Part shown: piece by piece, positions 36,150-48,332 of the stretch
Layout of the letters: each line of letters begins with the position of its first letter
Numbering within the stretch: the stretch's first letter is position 1
Assembly: GCF_001540865.1 (NCBI RefSeq)
Contig: NC_033621.1
Span: 1,583,439-1,647,438 of the forward strand
Length of the DNA: 64,000 nucleotides
Source: Ananas comosus
Taxonomy: Eukaryota; Streptophyta; Magnoliopsida; Poales; Bromeliaceae
Direction: 5' to 3'
The notes under the pieces: model-generated
The model's input: the letters and a program-made list of their open reading frames with translations, nothing else
What the model was told of the DNA's origin: nothing
Databases searched by the model: none
Translations under genes and position numbers: made by a program

Positions 36150-36510
36150 CTGTCACGATTTGACTTGTTAGTATTAATTACTCATTGAACCTAAACCACG
36201 GACGCCCACTAGCACTAATAATTTGTTGAACCCTAAACCACCGACCCAAAATACTTAACTCAGTAATTATTATTAGAGTAAGCCCAACTATTATTACTAG
36301 AACTCTGATCCCTTATATTGTCAATCATAATCCACTTTCCATCACTATTCCATCTAACACTTCCGGATGGCAAATTTTGCTCTAATACCAACTATACTGA
36401 TCCGACCCGCTAGCACTAATAACTTAGACCCTAAATGATCGGACACACAATGTTTAAGCCTAGTTATTGTTACTAGAATCTTTGATCCCTTATACTCTTA
36501 TATTTTTCAA
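36150..36510 (-). mobile_element. TRIM-like LTR element remnant
   Basis: Two diverged direct repeats (about 36165-36345 and 36400-36505) share blocks such as CTAGCACTAATAA, TTACTAGAA and TGATCCCTTATA. On the minus strand the inner edge of one repeat is followed by TGGTATTAGAGC (36380-36391), close to the usual initiator-Met tRNA primer-binding site TGGTATCAGAGC. The internal region is only about 50 bases, with no coding capacity, which fits a terminal-repeat retrotransposon in miniature. Confidence 0.5.
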
Positions 36511-36815
36511 TTATATTTTTTTTTCATACGATGCAAGATTATTGGGGCGTTACGAGTACAACCTTTGCAATAAAAAGTTTTACGACCTACTACAAAGAAA
36601 CTTCATAATACCAGCCTATCAAATAGATTTGAAAATGTCACAAGTGAAGCTCCAATGTAGAACTATGGTCATGTAGATATGTCCATAACAACATAGCAGT
36701 ATTATGAAGTCAAAAGATGGGCAGAAAGAATACTCACATGTGTTAGTCATTGGTATTTGGTAGTATATACAAGCCGACCTTAGTTGAACAGAAACCTCAG
36801 AAATGGTTCTCACAC

Positions 36816-39313
36816 CTACTCAGGTAGGTTCAATCCACTTCCCCAGCCTGAAAATAGTAATAATGAAATCAAACTTTAGGGATAAGGAATAAACCATAAA
36901 TAAATCCAAGCAACCTATTCATAAACAGAAGTCATGCTTTCTGTAGGGATCTGGCACCAACTGGATAGGGAGATCAAATTAAATTAACAAAACAATGAGT
37001 GAATTAGTGTATTTGTCACCTGCTTCGCCAGAGCTACTATGGCTAACAGCAGAAGCCTCGGAAGGTGGGCCATCTGTTTCTTGATTGTTTGTTGGATCAG
37101 CATGCAGGGTGGGCATGGCACTCAAGGTAATGGGTCTCATTGCCAGGTTCGGAGGGAGAACCGGCTGTTGGTGATGCTGCTGCTGCTGGAGCAGCAGCAG
37201 CTGCTGCAGCCGCAACTGCTGCTGTTCTTGTATTTGTCGTAGATTAAACTGGAAAGGATCCACAGGAGGAAAAATAGGTGCCTGTTGCATGTAGTGCTGT
37301 ACCTGAGGCATTACCTCATGTGGCATCATCTGTTAATAAAAAGGATATGATTACATGAGCTGATATAGAAAATAAGTTTAATTATTCGCCGTGAGATCGT
37401 TCATATAGTAACCTGAGTAGTAACAGAAGGGGTTTGTGGTTGGGCATCGGCGATCTTAACCAAAAACATCAGATTCTTTTGAAGCTGGTCTTCGTACCTG
37501 ACATTAGTAAAGCCATAATATTATCACATGCAGACATTTACTTGCGTGTGCACGCGCGTGTGCATCGCACTTGTGTGTTTTGGCCGGAATGTAAGAAATT
37601 ATGCAATGAATTTCATGATTTCTCTGTACCCTGAATTTTGAGAACCTATGTTTCACCCCATCGACCGGCGAGCAAATTGATGAACTGTCTTAGTTTAAGG
37701 GGTAATACATGTTTTAATACTACACGGGACAAAGTAGAAAACCACAATATTTGTAGGATGTTTCCAGCAATGTAGAGCTTTTTACTTTGAAGTCATAATT
37801 ATTAGTGCATACATTCATTTAGGTCATCAGATCAAGATGCACTCATCTAAACCTCTACAAGATGGTGATTGGAGATTCCAAACGAGTATCACATAAATTG
37901 GCGGAAGTTCACAAAGCATCAACATTCTTAGTTGACATAACAAATCACTCCAAACTTTTCTTTGAGTAGACAGACTAATGCAATATATATGAAATTAAGA
38001 TCCACCAGACAACAACGAAAATAGAAGTCCCTCGTTTAATCAAAAGCAAGTGGTCTCATCAGAAATGAAAATACATCTGAATAGATGTGCGCACTGAAAA
38101 ACACTTTCGCTAATCACATGTCCAATTCTAATCATACAGAAAAGCTGGTAGAAACTCAATGTTGAAATCAATTCTTCCTCATAATCCTTGCATCACGAAT
38201 GACAAGTATCATTAAGCAGTCAATTCACACACTACATAATTCATAATTGATGATCCAATTGAGCACCATTCTCTACCATATGATAAATATAAGATGCAAC
38301 AGAGCAAAAGAATAACCCCCAAATAAAAAAGAACCGAATTCTAGTATAATAGCTACTCACTGAGCAGATTCAGACAACTTTCCCTGGTTCCGACAGTCCA
38401 ATATCGCCCAAATCAGCTGTTTGTTTTCCTCCAAATACTGCATGATAAGAGGAAAGCAATCACCACAATTTTCTTTTTCCTTTTTTTTCCCTTGGCTAGA
38501 GTAAAGAAGCAAAATATGGAAACAAATGCTACGAATAATCGACCCTGATTAACTACAAGAGAAAGTACATATTCAAAGACATTTTGTAGATAAAAGATCC
38601 TTGAATTTCGCCAGATACGAAATTGTAGCTTAGCATAATAGGAACTAGAATTCACACTAACTAATCAAATTTAATAGTCTACGAAGGGTAATTCAACCCC
38701 CAATCTACAAAGGGTAATTCAACCCCCAACCTAATTCACGTGAATTCATTGATTTGGAAATCCATTCCAATTCTATTTCAATTTGGTACGAAACAGAGTG
38801 TAGTAACCTTATAATGCGTCCTATACATTCTAATGCTTTCATATTAAAATTAACACGCGCTTCATAATCATATAATTTATACATTGTTTCTACTAATCGG
38901 TAGTCATAAACCCTAATTATTTCAAAAGAACACACAATTGAGGTCGTAAATCATTACTAAAAGATTACACACAGATGATGGTGATGCTCATGCTGGTCAC
39001 ATCAAAACTATATCCGTGCCGACAACAATTAAATCCATGTAAAACCGAGCTAAAACCTCTACAATCCACTTCAGTGTAAACTAAAGCTACAAAACAAACA
39101 AATTTGATTATAAAAAAAAAAAAAACACAAACCAATCGATCGATTGCGCGATTATATACCGATTAGGTTTCGGGAAAAGTGAGTGCGATTCACTGTGGAA
39201 AGATCGAATTCGAGAGGAACCCTAGGCGGGAATTAAGGAGATGAGGACGAGTTTGCATTTTGAATCACCTTTTGAATCTGATCGGTGGTGATGTTCATCG
39301 TCGGACGCTGCAT
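36816..39313 (-). CDS. GIF: GRF1-interacting factor (GIF/ANGUSTIFOLIA3 type), SSXT-domain coactivator
   Basis: Five exons from the start: 39269-39313, 38361-38437, 37413-37497, 37020-37329 and 36816-36847. They join in phase to 182 residues. The SSXT/SNH domain is clear: NITTDQIQKYLEENKQLI at residues 7-24, followed by GKLSESAQYEDQLQKNLMFL and KIADAQPQ. The C-terminal half is rich in Gln (LQQLLLLQQQQHHQQ) and Pro/Ser. GIF proteins bind the QLQ domain of growth-regulating factors and link them to SWI/SNF chromatin remodelling in the nucleus to promote cell proliferation. The typical family length is about 180-230 residues. The leader has a GA/CT tract (39314-39350) immediately before the start. 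The GIF subclass is not determined. Confidence 0.93.
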
Positions 39314-41208
39314 CTCTCTCTCTCTCTCTCTCTCTCTATTTCTCTCTCTTTGTTGGAGTGAAAAAGTAGCAGGGCAAAAATTAAGAACAAAAGGGAGGGA
39401 AACGGCGCGTTCAGAGGGCACAGATTTTCGCCGTGGACCTGGTCTACCACGTCAACTATCTACTTCATCAGTGGCATTTTTTTTTTTTTTGTCAAAGGAA
39501 AAATAATGATATTTTCCACTTTATCTTTCTATGCGATCTAATAACTATATAGTATTTATATTTTTAAATTTTCGTTTGAGGTGAGAGTCGAATCCGGACC
39601 GCACTCGTAGTCCATTTTAAGTGAGTATCGAATTCATAGCATCTACGCAGGTGTGGAGTATACCTATCAACTATCCATCACATTTTCACTTTCTAGTGTT
39701 TTTTCTTTTTTGAGAGATAGGTAGCACGCTACTCTTTTCGTTTATTTCACTTAGAAATAAACTTAGCTGAAAATGTAAATCAACTAGGATTCGAACTTGG
39801 GTCTCGGGTACCAACCACCAAGCCCTTTGCCACTTGCTCTAGGGACGGTCTATCATTTTCTAGTGTTACACTATCTAACTTAATACATTTATAATATTTT
39901 TTACAAAATAATTTCAATAAAATTATAAGATTATTATATAATAAAATTAAAAGTATATTAAAATTCGGGTGGCTATACATATTTTTTCCCTACGAGGCCC
40001 AAGTCCAACAAGATATAGAAAAAATAAAAGCCCAAATCGATAACGAACACATGGGGAGAGCTATGGGAAATGGAAATGTTGGCTCGGCCTAATAATATTG
40101 GCCCATTTGTGTGGTAAGAACTGTGATCTCATTGGCTGGCTCGACCTGGTTCACTGGACCGAGCCAATCAGAATGTAACACGCAGTAGTAACGTACTCAT
40201 GCGATGATTTTTATTAATATTTTCACTTTTTAAAATTTTATATTTGGAAAATTAATTGCAAGCACCATTGGATTATATCCGTTATTTTATTTGAAAATTT
40301 CAAAGTATTAATTGGAATGAATGATGTGCATTTTGGAAAAGGTATAAGAAGTAAACACCAAAGCATTTTGATTGTGAAAATAAAGAAAACCTTGCAACTA
40401 AATAGAATATTTAAACAATAAGGTGACGAATGCTGAAAATAGGTTGCAAAATTACTGGATAAAATTTACACTGCACGGCCGCGTAGCCTATTCGGGAAAC
40501 TATTTTAACCTAAATTACCGAACCGAATTGGCTCATTTCATTTGGATTCATTACGGTTCTATAAACAATTTGGTTCAGATCGAATTGCCTTTGAAATTAA
40601 GAAGTTTTAAAAAATTGTACAAACTGAATTAACCAAAATTTTTTTAATAGTTTATTATATATCAGTCCTAATATTTTGAAAAAAAAAAAATATTAATCAC
40701 TTCAACACAATCAAATACTTAGAGACTTTAACTCTTATTATGTTCAATTTAAAGATTTTGGTAGAAAATTAATCCTACCTATAAACCTATATCTTACTTT
40801 TAGTAATTTAATAAATTTTAATATAGATCGATTATATTTATAATAAAAAAAAATACTGTGAAAATTAAATCGACCGAACCGAACAGAACCCGGTGACCGC
40901 GTGCGCTGCGCGGCTACTGCCACGGCCTAACTAATTCTCGACCCTATTTAAACAAGAGATTCACACAAACGACCCACCACGACCACTTATAACTTATAAC
41001 CACCTCAAAACCCTCCCCTCCCCTCCTTTCCTCAGAATAAGGAGAAGCAGTAAAAAAAATTAATTAATTAATTAATTATTTCCTATTCTTTTCATATCTC
41101 TCTACATTTTATTCGGTTACATTATCATTCCCACGCTCTCGAGGTAGAGGTAGAGAGGGAAGAGCACACACGCACGCGCCGCGCCCTCCCTCCGCCTCGA
41201 CCGCCACG
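39314..41208. other. Divergent spacer: GIF and pectinesterase promoters with a SINE insertion
   Basis: GIF and the pectinesterase gene diverge from this 1.9-kb spacer. On the GIF side lie a CT tract and a SINE. Around 40010-40190 are TGGGCC-type and CCAAT motifs, including an inverted pair at ATTGGCTGG and GAGCCAAT. On the pectinesterase side, TATTTAAA at 40945-40952 is a plausible TATA box, and an (ATTA)n run lies at about 41058-41080. Confidence 0.5.
39701..39856 (-). mobile_element. tRNA-derived SINE, intact, with 11-bp target-site duplication
   Basis: Read on the minus strand it has AGAGCAAGTGGCAAAGGG (RNA polymerase III A-box region), GGTACCCGAGACCCAAG, GTTCGAATCCTAG (B-box), a body with GCTAAGTTTATTTC, and the end GCTACCTATCTCTC plus an A-rich tail. 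It is flanked by the perfect direct repeat TTTCTAGTGTT (39690-39700 and 39857-39867). Confidence 0.88.
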
Positions 41209-43174
41209 ATGTCGTCCGCCATCGACGACGGCATCGAGGTCAACCGGAAGCCGGGGAGGAAGAACCTCGTGATCGCCGGCTCCTCGGCCGCAGTTCTCAT
41301 GCTCCTCGTCGTCGGCACCGTCGCCACCGTTCTGAACCAGTCCGCCGAAGAGTCCGGCGGCGTCTCCGCCCGGTCGATGCACTCGACGTCCAAGTCCGTC
41401 CAGATGATCTGCGCCTCCACCGACTACCGCCAGACGTGCGAGTCCAGTCTGTCGAAGGCCGTCAACTCCAGCAGCGACAACGACCCGAAGGCGATCCTCC
41501 ACGCGGCCGTCTCCGTCGTCGTCGACGAGGTCGGGAAGGCCTTCGCCCACTCCCGCCTTCTCGACAGCAACAACAGCCGCGTCAAGTCGGCCGTCCAGGA
41601 CTGCCTGACGCTCTTCGACGACTGCAAGTACGACCTGAAGCGGTCGCTGGAGAGCATCATCGCGCACGCCGCCACCGACCACCTGTCGAAGCGGTCGCAC
41701 GACCTCGAGACGTGGCTCAGCGCCGTGATCTCGTTCGAGGAGGCGTGCGTCGACGGGTTCCCGGAGGGGGAGCTGAAGGCGAAGATGAAGGCGGCGATGA
41801 AGAAGGCCAGGGAGCTGTCAAGCAACGCGGTCGCCATCATCGGGCAGGTGTCGAGCTTCCTGTCCATGCTCGACATCCCCGGGCTGAGCGGCCGCCGCCG
41901 CCGCCTTTTGACGGCGCAGAAGGAGCCCGCGCTTGCAGCGGCCGCAGCAGGTCTTAAGGAGGACGGGCTCCCGCAATGGATGTCGAGCACCGAACGGAGG
42001 GTTCTCAAATCGCACCATAAGCTCAAGGTCAAGCCGAATGCCACGGTCGCGAAAGACGGCACCGGCGACTTCGCCACCATTTCCGCGGCTTTGGACGCGA
42101 TGCCGAGCGAATACAAAGGAAGGTCGGTACATGCATGCAATATTGTTAATTAAGCTAGCTGATTAATTTATATATGCACGATTACATGTTTGGGATTAAT
42201 ACATGTAACAGGTACGTGATCTACGTGAAAGAGGGGATATACGAGGAGACCGTCAATGTGACGAAGAAGATGGCTAATGTGACCATGTATGGGGATGGCT
42301 CGAAAAAGTCGATCATAACGGGAAGCAAGAACTTCGTGGACGGCACCAGAACCTGGCAAACCGCAACATTCTGTGAGCGCATATAATTGACTAAAACTGA
42401 ATTTTGTTCACTTTTCGCTTGATTTAGTATCTGATCCTCGGTGCTTTATGCACGCCGCATGCAGCCGTCTCCGGCGACGGCTTCATCGCGATCCGGCTCG
42501 GGTTCCGCAACACGGCGGGCGCGGTCAAGCACCAGGCGGTGGCGCTACGCGTGAAGGCGGACCGCAGCATCTTCCTCAACTGCCGGATGGAGGGCTACCA
42601 GGACACGCTCTACGCGCAGGCCTACCGGCAGTTCTATCGGGGCTGCGTCATCTCGGGCACGGTCGACTTCATCTTCGGTGACGCCTCGGCTGTGTTCCAG
42701 AACTGCATCATCGTCGTCCGCCGCCCCCTCGACAACCAGCAGAACATCGTGACCGCCCACGGCCGCGTCGACCGGCAGCAGAAGACGGGCTTCGTCATCC
42801 AGCGCTGCCGCATACTCCCCGAGCAGGGCCTGACGGAGGCGGCGGCACACAAGGCCAACGTGCGCAGCTACCTCGGCCGGCCGTGGAAGGAGTTTGCGAG
42901 GACGGTCGTGATGGAGTCGCACATCGGCGGCTTCATCCACCCGGACGGCTACATGCCGTGGGAGGGCGAATTCGCGCTGTCGACGTTGTATTACGCCGAG
43001 TACAATAACTTCGGCGGCGGATCGAACGTGTCGACGCGCGTCCCGTGGCCGGGGTTCCACGTCATAAGCCGGAGAGAGGCCGAGCGCTTCACCGTCGGCA
43101 ACTTCCTCTATGGCGCCGATTGGATTCCGGCCACCGGCGCGCCGTTTCGCCTCGGCATGTACACGCGCGAATGA
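41209..43174 (+). CDS. Type I pectinesterase with pectinesterase-inhibitor pro-region
   Basis: Three exons, 41209-42122, 42212-42372 and 42465-43174, encode 594 residues. A short basic tail precedes a signal-anchor helix (LVIAGSSAAVLMLLVVG). A PMEI-like pro-region with four conserved Cys follows (IC...QTC, DC, DC). The dibasic cleavage site GRRRRLL lies between pro-region and catalytic part. The catalytic domain starts near ATVAKDGTGDFATI and has the family blocks GYQDTLY, GTVDFIFGDASAVFQNC (both catalytic Asp) and LGRPWKEF (substrate Arg). It demethylesterifies homogalacturonan in the wall after Golgi processing. TATTTAAA at 40945 is a plausible TATA box, leaving a leader of roughly 230 bases. 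All key catalytic residues are present, so an active enzyme is expected. Confidence 0.96.
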
Positions 43175-43734
43175 GAGCACTTCAATTTTTTTGTCTAGAG
43201 AGTAAATTGACAAGGGAGGAATAAAAGGGCGGGAGTTCTCGTTTATAAAATGGATATATATATATATTTATATATGTGCGTGTGTGTGTGTGTGTTAAAG
43301 GAGGGCGTAATAGATTTTTGTTTTGATAGCAATTAAGAAAAAATGAAAAGAAAAAAAGATTGTTTTCCTTTTCTTTTGCCTTAAAATTCCTGATTTAATT
43401 TATCATACTCAATGTTAATTACACTCCTGAAAAGCTTTTAAATCTCTTAGACCATGATTATCAGTGACAATTCTTAAATCTCCTAGACCAAGCAAGCAGC
43501 TGAGTTTCAATAGGGTTATAAAACCTTGTCTCTTGTATTTACTAATAGAGGTCAAATCATTTATTATTTATTAATAAAGCTTCATAATTTGATTTTACAC
43601 ATTATAAGAGTAATTAATGCTGTTAGTATGGTAAAGTTATATTCAAACATGTCATCAGTTAGCTATCAAATTCGAATACCTGAACCACTAATTATTATCG
43701 GCTGGTAGGCTAGTATTCTGTATATGTGACGGAA

Positions 43735-44040
43735 ATCGTATTAGATCAAATCACAATCAAGATTCGAGTGCTTTGTACATACCTATGTGCTTTAAATGAA
43801 TTGGTTGGTTCCTTCCTAATAGCTCGGGCTTTTGAAACTAATTTTCAAGAATAACTCAACAAGTGGTATCAAAGCGGGCCATGGGTTTAATTGTCAGGTG
43901 ACGCAACTTGTGCAGGGTACTGAAAGGATTGTTGGCAAGTAGACGAGCAGCCTATTGAGATCCGTCAGCACTGTATCTAAAGACTTTAAATGAATTGGTT
44001 TCATACTTTCTAATAGCTTGTGTTTTTGAAATTATGGTTA
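43735..44040 (+). mobile_element. TRIM-like LTR element remnant
   Basis: Two direct repeats share CTTTAAATGAATTGGTT and TCTAATAGCT..TTTTTGAAA-like blocks (about 43790-43835 and 43983-44032). After the first copy comes TGGTATCAAAGC (43864-43875), one base from the initiator-Met tRNA primer-binding consensus. The internal part is about 100 bases and non-coding. Confidence 0.55.
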
Positions 44041-45022
44041 ATTAGCCCCAATAATCGAACACTAATATTATGTCATATTGTGAAAAACTAAACTCATCTT
44101 AATCAATGATTTTTGGGCACGTGCTCACGTAACCATAGCTTTACTCCATATAATAAATTACTGATTAATAAGAGTTAAACTTTTTGTTTGTTTCATGCCT
44201 CATTAACACCCTACTTGTGCTCATCATGTTAACCAACCTCCTTGGTTCTTTTAATGCAAATAGTACTTGCACTAGCTTTTCTTGTTATTAGAAACATAGT
44301 ACACACACTCCTCACACTCAATTTGTTAAAAGTATGAAAAATCTTCTCCAAGATATCTCGAAGCTTCGAATCTTCTTTTTTTTGCATGAAACCATTGATT
44401 GCTTCATCAACTTCCACACATAGTTAACCTATAAAACAAATTAACTATTAAGTTTAAGAAAAAAAATTATTCCAAATAAAGAGTTTAAAGCAAATGAAAT
44501 TTAAAATGTTCTTTAATTCATCAAATCCGAGCTCATGAACAAAGGTTACTGGCTCACGAAAAACCAGTCAAAAGGAGGCTATGTTATTTGCGTGATCTAG
44601 GTAATTATATCAACACATGGAAAGTTATATGAGTTGTTAAAATGATAAGTAATTTTTGACTGTGAACAGTAGTTTCATGTGTGAATTAACATTTAATTAT
44701 GAATCTATACAGGTTTTAGCATCACCAACAAGCTAAATCATGAGTTTTAAGCTTCAAAGGGTCATCTTGTCGACTTGTTTTGTCGCTTACCTTAATGAGA
44801 CAAATGGCGCCATAAGACTAGCTAAGTGTGCGTTTGTCCTAAATGTTGAAATAGTTTTTCTATACGCCACTCTCGTGTTTGGCAAACAAAATTTCAGTAT
44901 TACTGGTACGAAGATTCATTTCAACATTCCCACAAAACTGATTTGTTTGCTACAATTAGTAAATTTTTATTTAAAAGAGAGAAACTATATTTTTATTGAA
45001 CAACTCGAATCATAGAGGAAGT

Positions 45023-45179
45023 TTTTTTTTTTAGAGAGAGATAGGTAGCATGCTACTCGCTTCGTTTATTTATTTTAAAATTAAACTTAGCTGGAAATGT
45101 GAATCAATTAGGATTCAAACTTGGAATCTCGAATACCAACAACCAAATCCTTTGCCACTTTCACCGGGAGCAGTTGTTA
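45023..45179 (-). mobile_element. tRNA-derived SINE with imperfect target-site duplication
   Basis: Same family and order as the copy at 39701-39856 (GATAGGTAGCATGCTACTCG, AATTAGGATTCAAACTTGG, CAAATCCTTTGCCACTT on the plus strand). It is flanked by TCATAGAGGAAGT (45010-45022) and TCATACAAGAAGT (45180-45192), 11 of 13 identical. Confidence 0.78.
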
Positions 45180-46111
45180 TCATACAAGAAGTAATTAATT
45201 GAATATTCTTATATATCTATCACTAAACCAATGAAATGCTTAGTGGTCAAAGACTCAAAGCCACTATCCCCAAAGGAGAGGATAATGCTAATCTTTTTGA
45301 AGTCAACAAGTTCTAATTAACACAGTGGCTATGAGCTAAGATTAGGGGGAACATTGTAGATTACTTAAAGATGAAAAACCATAACAGAATCTCTATGGGG
45401 CACAGCAGTAGATATGAGCTTTAAGTAGCTTTAAAGGACTCTTATTTGCACTTCTTAAAAGCCCTTTTTTCCCACAGCAAAAGCAAGCAACATTAGTGGC
45501 CACTGCCTCTAATGGACAACAGTGCAGTTGTGCCACAGAACAAGCTGAGCTATTTGCTGCTGCTTTTCTCAGAAGCAGATCTACTCACTCCTGACTCACC
45601 AAAGTCCCCCAAAACTACCAGAAGCAACCATAGAAGAGATCCCCACATTGATTCTAATGGCTATGACTTTAAAGAAGCTCTGTCCTTGTTAGTGCTTCAG
45701 TGGAAGCCATGTACTCTCCTCCCAAAGCAAAGTGCCTGCTTTTTTATCCAGCTGAGCAAGCAAAAGATTCACTGGAACAGGAAACCCAAAAAAGAAAAAA
45801 AAAAAAAGAAAAGAAAAGAAGAGATTTTAAGCTCATTCTACTTCAGAAAATACACCCAATTCTCCAAATTTTTTTATCTGAACAATACACACAGTAGTTG
45901 TTGTTCGAATTGCTGTCTTAAAAAGGTTGAAAATTTGATCTTCGCTTAAATTAAAGATCACTAAATTGCAGCAGCAAAGAAGAAGAATTTTTTTTAAAGA
46001 TGCTCAGCAACAAATGAAGGATTTACCATTCGAAATCAAACCAGAACAAATCAAAAGATACAACTTTTGAACAAAGATTTTTTAAATCAAACTCTACACA
46101 ATCGAAACAAC

Positions 46112-47298
46112 TCAAACAACAGCTTCCAATCTGGGCTCAAAAGGGAACGCACAAACGAACTCCTTCGCCTCCCCATCGACGCGACACTTGGGTATCTCCA
46201 CCCACTGATCCCTCCCCAGATCATAGACCACACAGCTGCTAAAATCCCCCGAGTTTAAGCATGTAAAAATCCAATCTTTGAAGCCCACACAGTTTATATC
46301 CACTTTTTTACCGAAAAATTCGTGGGACATCGAGGGGGGCATCGCCGCCACCTGGTGCCACGTCATCGTCTCCCTCGCGAACCTCCACACGCGCAAGCTC
46401 GCGGTCTCGAGGAACTCGGAGAGCACAATTGCGCAGAGCTCCCCCCGGAACAGGGCGATGTCGATGGAGTACTCGTAGTACGCGGGGAGGAGGCGCGGGT
46501 GCTCGAAAAAGGACCTTTTTGTGAGATTGCACCCCACCACGGTCCCCGAGTGGCTGAGGAAGTACACGACGTCGTCCCCGTTCTCGGTGGCGAAAACGGA
46601 GGAGTACTGCTTGCAGGGGCTTCGCTGCATATTGGCCGCGACCACGTCCCCTGTTTTGGAGAGGAAGTAAACGGGCTCGTCCCCGGGGACCTGGGGCTCG
46701 GAGGAGCCCGTGGGTTTGTGGGGGGATAAGGGGATCTCCTCGCCCCAGGCGTCGGTTTGGGAGTCGAAAACCCTAGAGGCGAGGTGGGGGGAGGCGCCGT
46801 AGACGAGGACGAGGTGGTACGAGGAAGGGTCGTGGGGGGAGGAGGGCGAGGCCATGGCGATGGCGAGGAGGTCGGGGGGGTCGAAAGGTGGGATTTTGCG
46901 GGAGGATCCGGTGACGGGGTTGGAGACGGTGAGTTCTCCGGAGGAGGGGGAGCGGAGGCAAACGAAGCCGCGGGAGGAGGCGACGGGGATGGAAGGTGGT
47001 GGTGGGGAGGAGGGTTCATGGCGCGTGGGGGGGGGAGAGCGGGAGGAGGACGGAGGACCAATAGCCAGGCAGGAGGAGTCGAGGAAGAGGGAGCGTGGGA
47101 GCGGGTGGATTGAAGAGAGAAGAGGGCCGAGGGGACTGCGGAGCAGCGAGAGAAGAAGGAGGAGCAAGCGAAGAGCAAAGGAGCGCCAAACCGCTTGGAG
47201 ACCGCGGGCCGGAGGGAAGAAGGCGGAGGGAGAGCGCGCCAAGCAACCACTCGACACGAAAGAAAAAATGGATCGCGCCAGAGCATCTGTGCCATCAT
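46112..47298 (-). CDS. F-box/kelch-type protein gene with an apparent frameshift near its 5' end
   Basis: A 381-codon minus-strand frame (46112-47257) encodes the C-terminal substrate-recognition part, with kelch-like segments (YHLVLVYGASPHLASRVFDS, VWRFARETMTWHQVAAMP, VVYDLGRDQWVEIPKC). It resembles plant single-exon F-box/kelch proteins of the At5g43190 type. This frame has no upstream ATG: its first codon in the open stretch is GTG and the first ATG is at about 46857. F-box-like sequence lies in another frame starting at ATG 47298: LW, RVVAW, LPPPSSLRPAVSKRFGAPLL. The two would join by a missing base or two extra bases near 47080-47110. Either the assembly has an indel or the gene is decayed. 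F-box proteins recruit substrates to SCF ubiquitin ligases. Confidence 0.68.
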
Positions 47299-48298
47299 CA
47301 GAAGCTAGCTAGACTAGAAGACATGGATATAAAGGTAGATAATCCTCTTCTAACCACGACGGGTGCGTTCCTGTTTTGAGTACCAATCTCCCACTTTCTC
47401 TTTTGTCTTTTGTTTCTGTTTCGTTTCTTTGGATGGAAAAGAGAGAGGAGAGAGGAGAGAGGAGAACCAGTTAAAAATTCAAGGAATTTGAGAAATTAGT
47501 GATTGGTGGTGGTGTGCAACTGTGCAAATTTGTGTGTATATATATATATATATATAATAATCAGGGGAGATGATCACTGGGGAGAGGGAATTGGATATGG
47601 TGCGCGAAAACTAAAGCAGTTTTTTTTGGTTTTTTTTTTTTAAAAAAAAGGAATTGTTTTGTGCAAAAGAACAGTTCTCAGAGAAGCACTTTGATGTGAG
47701 AAGAGATTGTGAAAGGAAGTGCTTTTTCAGAACAATTAGCAGCATCTATAGTTTCTTGGGAAATTTCTAAGAAACGAAGCCAAAAAAAAAAAGTCACCCA
47801 TCTTCTAGGCCAAAACCCACTAATTCCGACCAAAACAGAAGAGTTTCATGCTACGAAAAAAAAAAAAAAAAAATCAACTTTTTTCTGCTAAAATCATACA
47901 GGGTGAGAAATCAGAATCAGAAACAAATTGACCAAAAAAAGGACTCCTTTTTAACCGAGAAAAAAACCACTTTTATTACATAAATTTCCCATTTTTCCCA
48001 CCCCACATAACCCATCAAGCCAAAATCCACCCAAAAAGAAAGAAAAAGAACAAAACCCCAGAAACAAAACATACAACAAAAGGCCCTTAAAAGCTCCCAC
48101 CGTATATACGAGCAGAGAGGGGAGGAGGGGAGAGGAGAGAAATGCACCTTATTATGTGTTGGATCCTCTGCAGCTCACAAGTGGTGGCAACGAAGAGGAA
48201 CAAAGTAAAGTGCGCGCGCGTTGGGAACTCTCCCACTCCCTTCTTTTGTAATGGTGAGAAGAAGAAGAAGAAGAAGAAGAAGAAAAAGAAGAAGAGGT

Positions 48299-48332
<34 letters not shown>

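Larger units (their letters stand above)
43175..46111. other. Spacer with TRIM-like and SINE remnants, no supported gene
   Basis: The pectinesterase 3' UTR probably covers the first 150-300 bases, with a TA/TG tract near 43255-43295. A 145-codon open frame at 45512-45949 ends in a Lys-rich low-complexity tract, has no recognisable domain and no splice support, so I do not call it a gene. Confidence 0.5.

Noticed and set aside
42545..43213. 222-codon antisense frame over the pectinesterase catalytic exon
   Set aside because: It is a GC-driven shadow; the sense frame carries all catalytic motifs.
45512..45949. 145-codon frame as a gene
   Set aside because: No domain, Lys-rich poly-A-driven tail, no splice or promoter support; at most a non-coding transcript.
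46363..47298. 311-codon alternative minus-strand frame over the F-box gene taken as the whole protein
   Set aside because: Only its first 70 or so codons look F-box-like; the rest is Ser/Pro-rich shadow of the kelch frame.
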